64,000 nt of DNA, taken from positions 62,001 through 126,000 of the forward strand of contig CAVRDP010000027.1 of NCBI GenBank assembly GCA_963719885.1, in the 5' to 3' direction. Position numbers and translations under genes: made by a program. This document shows, in pieces, positions 10,945 through 18,289 of this stretch; the stretch's first letter is position 1; each line of letters opens with the position of its first letter. The notes under the pieces are model-generated. The model did no database searches. It saw only the letters and a list, made by a program, of their open reading frames with translations, and was not told the DNA's origin. The stretch is from JANXQG01 sp963719885 (GTDB lineage Bacteria > Planctomycetota > Planctomycetia > Pirellulales > Thermoguttaceae).

Positions 10945-12306
10945 TCAATCCAGTTTCCACGGTTCCCGCAGCGGCCGACTCAAGAACCGCGTCGCTTCCG
11001 CGTCGCCGACGATCTGTTCCTTGCCCGGGTCCCATTGCAAGGGACGCCCCAGGCGGATACAGAGGTCGCTGAGGTGACTGATGGTGTCGGAGCGAATGGC
11101 CGACTCCAGCGGGCTGACCGTCGGCCGGCGGTCCTTGATGCAGTCGACGAAGTCGCGGGCCTGCGACACGGCCTCGGTCAGCGGCTTCTCCTCCGCCTTG
11201 ATCTGGGCCTTCTGCAGCGTCTTGTTGCTGGCATAGAGCGCCGTGCGGTTGACGTTGATCCAGCCCTCGCTGCCGAAGAAGGTCGTCCCATGGTCGCACC
11301 AGGCGGGGTGATAGGCCTTGACGATCGGTTCGGCGACGCGCTGGCCCATGAAGTGCATTTTCACGCCGTTGGCATACTCGCACTGCACGTCCCACGACTC
11401 GATGCTGTCCCACAGGCTGCCTTTGGGTGGGATCTTGCCGGTTCCCTGGTAGCGGACCGGCCCGCTCTCGTCGGCGCCGAGGCCCCATTGCGCGATATCC
11501 AACGGGTGGGCGCCCCAACCGGCGATGAACCCCAAGGCATAGTCGTAAATGTGATAGGCCCCGAAATTCGTCGCACGGTCGGCCGTATAGGGCTTCATGG
11601 GAGCGGGCCCAATCCACATCTCATAATCCAGATCGGCCGGCACTTCGATCGGCCGGGTCGAGCCGTAAGGCGGGACCGAGGCCGCGCTGAACTGCGACGA
11701 CATGTCCGGGGCCCACACGTCGACGCGCCGGAGCTCTCCCAAGTAGCCCTTGCGGACCAATTCGCAGGCGCGGCGGAACTGGCGTTGGTCGCCGCGCTGC
11801 TGCGTACCGTACTGGAACACGACCTTGTTCCGGGCCGTCTCCTCGCGAAGTTTCCAGGCCCAGGCCATGGCGACCCCCAGCGGTTTCTCCACGTACATAT
11901 CTTTGCCCGCCCGGGCGGCATACACGGCCAGCGGGACGTGCCAGTGGTCCGGCGTGCTGATGACCAGGCCGTCGACGTCCTTGCGTGCGAGCACTTCACG
12001 GAAGTCGCGATAGGCCGTGCAGACCTTCGCCCGATAGTGATCGTTGGCCATCCTGGCGAAGCCTTCCCGGCGGCTCTTGCGGCAATCGACGGCCGCCACG
12101 AAGCGCACGTCCTGCAAGGGCAGGAAGCACTGCTGGCAGTCGGATGTCCCGCGGCCGCCGACGCCGACCGCGGCCAGGCCCACGCGGTTGCTGGGGGCAT
12201 TTCGGCCGAAAATCGAGCCGGGCACGATCGTCGGTACGGACAGCCCAGCAAGGGCCGCCCCTGCTTGTTTCAACACTTCACGTCGGGATAAAGCACGTAA
12301 TTGCAT
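10945..12306 (-). CDS. Gfo/Idh/MocA family oxidoreductase, Tat-type leader
   Basis: This intact 453-residue gene starts MQLRALSRREVLKQAGAALAG, a leader of the Tat type (SRREVLK). The Rossmann domain (VGLAAVGVGGRGTSD), ISTPDHWHVPLA and VEKPLGVAMAW are family marks. The C-terminal domain includes FIAGWGAHPLDIAQWG and ends RPLREPWKLD, as in planctomycete relatives. It acts on an unknown sugar or cyclitol in the periplasm. It is a diverged paralogue of the 9506-10826 gene, arranged tail to tail with repeat copy A between them. About 500 bases of repeats lie upstream. Confidence 0.95.
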   Translation of the reverse strand: MQLRALSRREVLKQAGAALAGLSVPTIVPGSIFGRNAPSNRVGLAAVGVGGRGTSDCQQCFLPLQDVRFVAAVDCRKSRREGFARMANDHYRAKVCTAYRDFREVLARKDVDGLVISTPDHWHVPLAVYAARAGKDMYVEKPLGVAMAWAWKLREETARNKVVFQYGTQQRGDQRQFRRACELVRKGYLGELRRVDVWAPDMSSQFSAASVPPYGSTRPIEVPADLDYEMWIGPAPMKPYTADRATNFGAYHIYDYALGFIAGWGAHPLDIAQWGLGADESGPVRYQGTGKIPPKGSLWDSIESWDVQCEYANGVKMHFMGQRVAEPIVKAYHPAWCDHGTTFFGSEGWINVNRTALYASNKTLQKAQIKAEEKPLTEAVSQARDFVDCIKDRRPTVSPLESAIRSDTISHLSDLCIRLGRPLQWDPGKEQIVGDAEATRFLSRPLREPWKLD

Positions 12307-12423
12307 GATAGGTCTCCTCGGTACACGGTTTCACAACGGTGGCTTGGCGATCTTCAGTTTCCTTGCCGACCTTGCCGTTGTCAACCGCGACGTCGAAAAA
12401 TTTGGCCGGATATCTTCCACATC

Positions 12424-12530
12424 GGGTGGCATGCCTTTCACGCGGCCGTGAGACAATTGGCGCAACCGGGCAATCGCAGCCGGCCGCGGGTAGGCATGTT
12501 CGCTGCGAGGCTGGCATGCCTAAACGCCAC
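12424..12530. repeat. Dispersed nested palindrome, copy B
   Basis: It contains GGGTGGCATGCC, CGCGGCCG...CGGCCGCGGGTAGGCATGTTCGCTGCGAGG and a closing TGGCATGCC. These are the flanking blocks of copies A and F, but the ACC-TACT-GGT core is replaced by a different stem. It occupies part of the 500-base gap upstream of the minus-strand oxidoreductase. The rest of 12307-12650 shows no gene. Confidence 0.6.
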
Positions 12531-12650
12531 GATTCCGGTAATCGCCTGACGATAAGAGGCTCCTGCGCCTTTTAGAATACTCGACCGGAAGTGGGTTGGC
12601 CAGCGGTGCAAGCGTCAAGATTTTCGGTAGAATGCACGCCGGCCGGGGCC

Positions 12651-12718
12651 CGTTTTCCCGCGACGCGCAGGATTTGGGGGGGCGCGTTTTCCCGCGACGC
12701 GCAGGATTTGGGGGGGCG
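12651..12718. repeat. Exact tandem duplication of a 34-base unit
   Basis: Two identical 34-base units (12651-12684 and 12685-12718) begin CGTTTTCCCGCGACGCGCAG and end in a run of G. They abut the left arm of the perfect palindrome at 12717-12783. Perfect identity implies a recent duplication or an assembly artefact. Confidence 0.9.
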
Positions 12719-12783
12719 TCGGGGTCAGACCGGAACCATACACTTTGCAATTCAAAGTGTATGGTTCCGGTCTGACCCCGACG
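12717..12783. repeat. Perfect 31-base inverted repeat with 5-base loop, GGTCAGACC type
   Basis: The arms 12717-12747 and 12753-12783 are exact reverse complements around the loop CAATT. They contain GGGGTCAGACCGGAACC. The GGGGTCAGACC signature is one I associate with RAYT/REP-type elements, but no RAYT gene is present. The right edge truncates the coding sequence that starts at 12785, as expected for an inserted element. Confidence 0.92.
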
Positions 12784-12784
12784 C

Positions 12785-13699
12785 GACCCAGCAGCCGACA
12801 TCCACGTGACGGCTCAGCCGGCTGGCGTCAATCTTGACGGCGCCTTGACGATCAGCAACCCCGATACAGCTCAGCAAATTGCACTGATCGGAGGCGTTCA
12901 AGATGCCAGCAGCAGCACGATCGACGTAATTTTCGTGGGCACGATGAATTGGAGCGCGAACGGGACCATCAGTGGGCTGCGAGGTTTCTCGGAACCGCCA
13001 TATTGGGCAAATCGGGCAGGCGGCACCCCAGCCGACATTAACACAGCGCTCGTTGGAAACGGTGCGACTCCATTTACCGGCGCGCATGAGATCGGCCATA
13101 TCTTGACAAACGCTGGGCATTACACGGGAACCGACCCGGTGACCGGCATCACGACGGACAACGACCTGATGAGGAACGGCACCAGCAGTGTAGATACGGT
13201 CGGAGCGACAAAGCGGTTGACGGACGCGCAGATAACGGCCGCTCGGGGTTCGGGGCTCGTGCAGCAGACGCCTACGTTCCCCCCGCCACAAGACAGCGAT
13301 GATGGATTGACGGCCAACGCAATAGCCGCGCCGCTTGTTTATGCCGAATTCCCTGCAGGATTGTGGCTGCCGTCGGCGGACGCCAACTCCGACAGCACGG
13401 CGATCGAAGTTCCTCTGCAAAGTATTATCTCGATCACTCCCGAAACGGTCTCTCTGGCGACGTGGGAAGACTTTGTCGTTCAGAATCTGCTGGCCGAAGA
13501 CCAAGAAAAGCTGCCCTGGTCCCAGCCGGAAGAAAGTCGCGAACCGGCTCGGATTGCAGCGGCAGTACCCTGGAAAGATCCCGTCGACTTCAGCGGCGCC
13601 AACGTTCTTGATCCCGACCGCGTTGATGCTATAATTGGCTGTTGGGACCCGACGTCGGTGCGTTTCGGGCCGCGACAGCCCTCGGATCGGGTCCGCTAG
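12785..13699 (+). pseudogene. 5'-truncated secreted protein with metzincin-like zinc motif
   Basis: Coding sequence is open from directly beside the palindrome (12785) with no proper start; the first usable codon is a GTG at 12806. The piece reads as a secreted protein. It contains AHEIGHILTNAGHYTG, an HExxH motif followed by a third His, as in metzincin-type metalloproteases but with one extra residue of spacing (HExxHxxxxxxH). Downstream is a variable Pro/Ser-rich part. The N-terminal portion appears lost to the element at 12717-12783. Frame and composition match the host genes. Protease activity is inference, and as it stands the gene lacks a signal peptide. Confidence 0.6.
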
Positions 13700-13743
13700 G
13701 CGGCCGCAAATCGCTGCATCGCGATAGAGAAGGGGCAAATCCA

Positions 13744-14221
13744 ATGACTCGACCAATGCGGGTTACGATTGCGTGCGTGGCAACAGTTCTGGCAGGGATA
13801 GGAGGTTTGATTATGACGACCCATTGCGTCACCGGTGCCGGCGGCGGTGACAAGCCGCTGCTGAAACAATACCACGGCAAGGTCGAAATTCCCGACGATC
13901 TCTACAGGACTTACGAGCGGTTTGCTAAAGCCCTGAAAGCCGGTGACCGTGGCGCATTGGAGACAATGTGCCTGCCGAGATCCGTGCAGATTACCAACAA
14001 CGTCACGACCGTGGGAATTCGAGGACCGCGGCTCGGATATAAACCTGCCATTCGCGACAAAGAAATTTCAGGCGCCGATTGCGTTTTGTGCCAGTGACAA
14101 AAAGGGAATCTTCGGGATCCGGACGGCCACCACGAACATTTGGTTCGTCGAAACTAGACACTCCGGATGGATGGCCTATAAGTATGACGATGCCAATTAC
14201 GACGACCCCCCGACTGAGTAA
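13744..14221 (+). CDS. Small secreted protein, unknown, one frame break
   Basis: It starts MTRPMRVTIACVATVLAGIGG, a signal peptide or N-anchor, and continues with a mature part (YHGKVEIPDDLYRTYERF...). The original frame closes at 14097. The neighbouring frame continues plausibly (KKGIFGIRTATTNIWFVETRHS) to a stop at 14219-14221, so an indel near 14085 is likely. The whole would be about 158 residues. The DLYRTYERFAKALKAGD stretch resembles small planctomycete proteins that measure accumulated exposure, but I cannot name a family. Confidence 0.6.
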
Positions 14222-14592
14222 CCATTTCCTCATTCCCTCCAGGCGGTTTCGATGCTCGGAACCGTGCCGCGCGAGGTGAAAGAATACACAACTTTGCCTT
14301 CGTTGTTTTACGTGCGCGGGACTGGCTGTCTTCTGCTGTGCTGGTCCAGCGAGCTCTTGCAACCTGCATGGCGTAGTGATGAGTACAACAAAATGGTGGT
14401 TAATTGCCGCGAGATTTCATGAAATACGTGAGTCGCTTGCGTTTCATTGGTGCCCGGATGGCGGTCACCATTAATCGCACTTCATTGACTGACGTATCTT
14501 GTCCGACCGGCGCAACCGACAACAGTACGACCGAGGACCCCGGCAATTCCGGGTCCGGCCGGTAAACTGACACAACGTCGGGCAACGTCCAC
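14222..14592. other. Gap with no supported gene
   Basis: These 370 bases hold only short frames. One plus-strand frame (from 14419, 48 codons, MKYVSRLRFIGARMAV...) and one minus-strand frame (14400-14648) have no recognisable content. GGACCCCGGCAATTCCGGGTCC near 14535 is a small hairpin. The right side merges into the RHS-type repeat fragment. Confidence 0.5.
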
Positions 14593-14945
14593 TCGATGGC
14601 CGTCACCGTCGAGACCAACGACGGCGGCGCGCTGGACGTCACCACCACGGACGCCTACGATGACGGCACGACCCAGACGGGCAACTCCATCACCGGCGAC
14701 TACTCCTCCACCGGCGGCGGCCACACCCAGACGAGCGTCGCCCAGTCCGGCCAGGCCGATGGCGACAATTTCTCGCTGACGTCCACCGACGACGAGACCT
14801 ACGGTACGACCGCCTCGGGCAACACCGTCACCGGCGACAGCAGCAGCACGCAGAGCGGCACCAGCAGCTACAGCATGACCAAGTCCGACACCTACAGCGA
14901 CGGCAACGACAACGAAACCGTCACTCGCTACGGCACGGACAGGGA
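14593..14945 (+). pseudogene. Fragment of Thr/Gly/Ser-rich repeats of an RHS-type protein
   Basis: The frame encodes degenerate repeats of the form TGNSITGDYSST, SGNTVTGDSSST with TQTS/TSTD spacers. I associate these with segments ahead of the RHS core in planctomycete proteins. It has no start signal and ends in unrelated codons after 14945, where the recombinase element begins. Together with 18290-21087 and 22690-23316 it appears to be part of one dispersed RHS gene; that linkage is inference. Confidence 0.5.
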
Positions 14946-15040
14946 ATATTGGGGTCAGGCCGCCGTTAGTCGTTCTGACATGATACACCATTCTTTCGTG
15001 ATAGGGGTGTAGTTCCGCGTTTTTCGCGGGATTTCTGGGG

Positions 15041-17119
15041 TTAGAACAGTTTTAATTGGTTCGGATCGGCTGGTAGCGGACGTGGTAAACTGAGTTGAAT
15101 GCGGCGAACCGATTCCTGGACTTCCACACGCGAAAGATCGGATTGGCGGATCACCAAGGGAAAGCCGGGCGCAGGTTGTTTCGCCGCAATGATGCCTTGC
15201 TGCGCGAGTCGATGCACGCTCATCGTGCTGATGCCCAGCGCCAGTGCGGCTTCCTCGCCCGTGAGTAATCCTTGCGACTGCTTCTGCTCGGCGTCGAACG
15301 GCGCGATGCCGTGCCCGTGGCGGAAACGTCGCACGGAGTCCGCAGTCCACGCGTTCGAGCCACAACGCACGCCATTGCGGTTGAGCGCTTTCGCCAGCCG
15401 CGCATCGTCGCACACCGCATGCAACGTGCCGATCACCAACGCCGCTTCCGCGGCATACCCGTGGCCACGACGGCCGACACGCGGAACGGTCAGCGGCGTA
15501 TGGTGACCGCCTTTCCAGTGGATCCATAGCTCGACGGTGTCAGGCGACTCGCCCTGCTTGACGACCACTTCCTCGACTAACAGACGCACGATCTGTTTCT
15601 TGATCGTCACGTCGGTCTGCTCCGCGTCCCAGATCGTTTCCAAACGTTGGCTCAACGACATCAATCGGCCGACCTCCGCTTCGTTCAAAGGCATATCCTT
15701 TTGCTTCTGAAATTCCTCCAAACGCACACGGACCGCGGCCACCTGAGACAGGGCTGCATTCCACTGTTGTTCCAGTTCCGCGGCCACCAGCCGGTTCTCC
15801 GGCTCCACGCGATCGTATTGCCGACGAGCCCGTTCGGCTTCGTACTCGCGCTGCTTCAACTCCTCCGCCAGGCGTTGTTGCTGTTGCCGGTACTCCTGGT
15901 CGCCCAACTCGGCAGCACGCCGTGCCGCCTCGATGGCCGCCGGACGAAGAGCTTCCAGCAGCAGTTGCGCGAAAAGCGGATCGACCTGCCTTCCGGAAAG
16001 CGACAGGCGCTGCACGCCCTGTTCGCGTCCCCGCCATCCGTCGCGGCAAATATAACGCGGCCCTCCCGCGTAATCGTAATGCACCGCGAGCCGCCGCCCG
16101 CAACGGCCACAACGCAACAGCCCGCCCAACAATGCCGTACCGTACTGCGGGGCCGCCTGCGAAGCGTCGCCTTTCATCGTCGCGTTCCCTTGGATCTTGA
16201 GCAGGTTCCGTTCGTATTGCTCCCAACTAATATACGCGGGGAAGCGGCCCTTTTCCACCACCTCCCATTGCCTAGACGGGACCAACTGCCGTCGTCGCAC
16301 CAACTCGCCGTCCTCGCAGCGGCGGACGACGGTTTGCGTGCGACCGAGCACGTAGGCTCCCGTGTAGGCCGGATTCTTCAACATCCAGAGCAAACGGCTG
16401 TAATTGGCCGGCAACCACTGAACGCGATACGGGTCGTCGCCGTGGGCCGCGTAGGGCAGCGGCTCCTCGTCCTCGAGATACCACTGGCAGAGTTTCATCA
16501 CGCTGGGCATCTGCTCGAATTTCTGGAACATCCGATCGAGACTATGTTGCACGCGCCGGTCGGGGTGCTTGGCGAGTCCCTGGCCGCGGACTTCGACGTA
16601 GCCCGTGGCAATGTTCGTAAAGATCTCCGCGCACTTGGCCTTTTCCCACCAACACTCCTGCATGCGTTTCCGCAGCAGCCCCAGTTCATACTCGGCCAAC
16701 ACGCCCTGAATGCCAAGGAGAACGTGATCGTGGGGATCGTTGGCGTCGTAGACTTTCTGTTCGTCCGCCAGCAGGACAGCGGCGAAGATGCAGTCGCGGA
16801 GCAGCAGTTGCCAGGCCGCGTTGTCGCGTGCCCAGCGGGAAACCTCGACGGCCAGGATGATCCCCACGCGCCCTTCCACGACCTTCTCGGCCAATTCGCG
16901 GTAGGCCTGTCGGCCATGCGTGGAACTGGCCGTTCGCGCGTGATCTTCCTCCAGGACGAGGATCCTATCCTCGGGCCATCCCAGCTCGCGGGCCCGTTCC
17001 TTGAGGGCGCGTTGCCGCGGCCGGCTCTCTTGGTTGTTGCGGACTTGGGTGGGACTGCTTTGTCGCACGTAGACAACCGCGAGCCGTTGAAGATGATGGG
17101 CTTTGATCTTGTCGTTCAT
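15041..17119 (-). CDS. Large serine recombinase
   Basis: This 692-residue protein starts MNDKIKAHHLQRLAVVYVRQSS. The start at 17119 is chosen because AAAGGA lies just upstream and the ATG overlaps the previous stop (ATGA). The resolvase catalytic domain has nucleophile Ser21 in YVRQSS and conserved arginines (EVSRWARDN, LRKRM). A recombinase domain (LLWMLKNPAYTGAYV), zinc ribbon (RCGRCGRRLAVHY...YICRDG), long coiled coil (residues about 420-510) and C-terminal helix-turn-helix (TGEEAALALGISTMSVHRLA) follow. Such enzymes cut and rejoin DNA through a phosphoserine intermediate to integrate or excise elements. The gene is intact. Confidence 0.95.
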   Translation of the reverse strand: MNDKIKAHHLQRLAVVYVRQSSPTQVRNNQESRPRQRALKERARELGWPEDRILVLEEDHARTASSTHGRQAYRELAEKVVEGRVGIILAVEVSRWARDNAAWQLLLRDCIFAAVLLADEQKVYDANDPHDHVLLGIQGVLAEYELGLLRKRMQECWWEKAKCAEIFTNIATGYVEVRGQGLAKHPDRRVQHSLDRMFQKFEQMPSVMKLCQWYLEDEEPLPYAAHGDDPYRVQWLPANYSRLLWMLKNPAYTGAYVLGRTQTVVRRCEDGELVRRRQLVPSRQWEVVEKGRFPAYISWEQYERNLLKIQGNATMKGDASQAAPQYGTALLGGLLRCGRCGRRLAVHYDYAGGPRYICRDGWRGREQGVQRLSLSGRQVDPLFAQLLLEALRPAAIEAARRAAELGDQEYRQQQQRLAEELKQREYEAERARRQYDRVEPENRLVAAELEQQWNAALSQVAAVRVRLEEFQKQKDMPLNEAEVGRLMSLSQRLETIWDAEQTDVTIKKQIVRLLVEEVVVKQGESPDTVELWIHWKGGHHTPLTVPRVGRRGHGYAAEAALVIGTLHAVCDDARLAKALNRNGVRCGSNAWTADSVRRFRHGHGIAPFDAEQKQSQGLLTGEEAALALGISTMSVHRLAQQGIIAAKQPAPGFPLVIRQSDLSRVEVQESVRRIQLSLPRPLPADPNQLKLF

Positions 17120-17307
17120 GTCGAATATCCTTTCTTCAGGGGACGCTCGTCCGCGGTGCCGCGAGCAGTCTGTTGGTGATATTGCAGCACGAGCAGGGCC
17201 AGGCACTGCAAGACTTGCTCTTGTGTGGCTTGATCCAGGCTATTCCATATATCAGGTTGTTCCTGGAATAGCGGAAAGCCATCGAAGGGGGAACGTGGTT
17301 GGTTCAT
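17116..17307 (-). CDS. Small protein of recombinase element, unknown
   Basis: The 63-residue protein starts MNQPRSPFDGFPLFQEQPD and includes the amphipathic stretch LDQATQEQVLQCLALLVLQYH. It resembles small accessory proteins next to transposase/recombinase genes. Its stop overlaps the recombinase start by 4 bases, so the two are translationally coupled. A longer start at 17343 is possible, but 17307 has TCAGGAGATTTTCC just upstream. Confidence 0.7.
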   Translation of the reverse strand: MNQPRSPFDGFPLFQEQPDIWNSLDQATQEQVLQCLALLVLQYHQQTARGTADERPLKKGYST

Positions 17308-17347
17308 GGAAAATCTCCTGAGGCGTGAGGAAACGAAGTCCACATGT

Positions 17348-17692
17348 TCAGGAGTTTAGTTTGGGCGGCGGGTCGTGTTGGTCAAGAGATGCCAACAACG
17401 CGTCCAGTTGGCGCAACGCCTGCTCGGAAACGAACGGCTGCCAACCGAAGGTGAGAAGCGCAAGGCGCGTCGGCTCGGTCATCCAGGCGGGCAAGCATTG
17501 CCGATCTTGGGATGTCTCGACGAGCAGTTGACCTTTCCGCCCTTTGGCATCGCACTGAACGGCGCGCACTTCTTGGTCGAAAAGTGGGTGGAAGGGATAT
17601 ACGACCTTGACAGTGCCCAGGTGGCGGGTACCGGCCTTTACGATGCCCGGATAGCAGGCATCATCCGACAGCGACTTTAGTCGTTCGGACAC
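17348..17692 (-). CDS. DUF5372-like protein of recombinase element
   Basis: The 114-residue protein has VKVVYPFHPLFDQEVRAVQ and LPAWMTEPT, blocks that match my memory of DUF5372: small proteins that sit upstream of recombinases or transposases and may bind nucleic acid. It is first in the three-gene set, 40 bases ahead of the 63-residue gene. The start (MSERLKSL) may be further in, but the conserved block is complete. The molecular role is unknown. Confidence 0.7.
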   Translation of the reverse strand: MSERLKSLSDDACYPGIVKAGTRHLGTVKVVYPFHPLFDQEVRAVQCDAKGRKGQLLVETSQDRQCLPAWMTEPTRLALLTFGWQPFVSEQALRQLDALLASLDQHDPPPKLNS

Positions 17693-17829
17693 AAGGGTCA
17701 GACCTTAAAATTTAACTTTCGGCCTTGCCGAACGAGAAAAGTGACATCCACCTATCCTAGGCATGATTGGGAGAGGTAGGACGTCGAAGACCTGAGACGG
17801 TGACAGCCGCGAAATATAGGAATTCTTGG

Positions 17830-18276
17830 ATGACAAGTATGTATCGGAGCAGGGAGAACGTGATAATCGTTATGGCGGGACGTCCGCCGTCAGAGCCAGT
17901 CCACTTTGCCCTCGCCCCCGGTCCCTCTCCGGCGACAATGAGTACACGGTGCCCGCGGCGAGGGGAGCCAACGCAATCTTCCCTCAGCCCCTGCCCCCCT
18001 CCCGCAAGCGGCGGAGGGGAGCCGGACGGCCCCGAGCCTGCGCCGCAACAAGCGTTTCCGCCCCTCGCGACGGAGGCATCGAATCTCTTCCAGTCGGTAG
18101 TCGCCTTCGTGGGCGACGGCTGCGGCATCGTGGACGACGTGCGGTACCGCCAGCGCCTGGAAATCTGCCGCGCCTGCGATCGCCGCAGCGGCAACCGCTG
18201 CGCGGCCTGCGGCTGTTGGATCAACGTCAAGGCCCGCGGACGCGTGTTCCGTTGCCCAATCGGCCACTGGCAGTAG
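17830..18276 (+). CDS. Small zinc-ribbon-like protein with a repeat-derived N-terminal half
   Basis: The C-terminal 50 residues hold CRACD...CAACGCWINVK...RCPIGHW, a pattern of paired cysteines followed by CPxGxW shared by small phage and planctomycete proteins and suggesting one zinc site. The upstream part (17890-18060) is Pro/Ser/Gly-rich and is read from a GC-rich intergenic repeat, which includes copy C of the dispersed hairpin near 17936. The true start may therefore lie near 18080. The gene sits between the recombinase element and the RHS core, with ATGAGGGATGAAGGATGA just after its stop. Confidence 0.4.
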   Translation: MTSMYRSRENVIIVMAGRPPSEPVHFALAPGPSPATMSTRCPRRGEPTQSSLSPCPPPASGGGEPDGPEPAPQQAFPPLATEASNLFQSVVAFVGDGCGIVDDVRYRQRLEICRACDRRSGNRCAACGCWINVKARGRVFRCPIGHWQ

Positions 18277-18289
18277 AGACGGATGAGGG

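Larger units (their letters stand above)
14950..17706 (-). mobile_element. Serine-recombinase mobile element (three genes)
   Basis: The element is defined by three close minus-strand genes: a DUF5372-like protein (17348-17692), a 63-residue protein (17116-17307) and a large serine recombinase (15041-17119). Both edges carry a GGTCAG motif: GGGGTCAGGC at 14951 and AGGGTCAGACCTT at 17694. RHS-type coding lies on each side. No long terminal inverted repeats are visible, as expected for serine-recombinase elements. The exact ends are uncertain. Confidence 0.6.
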
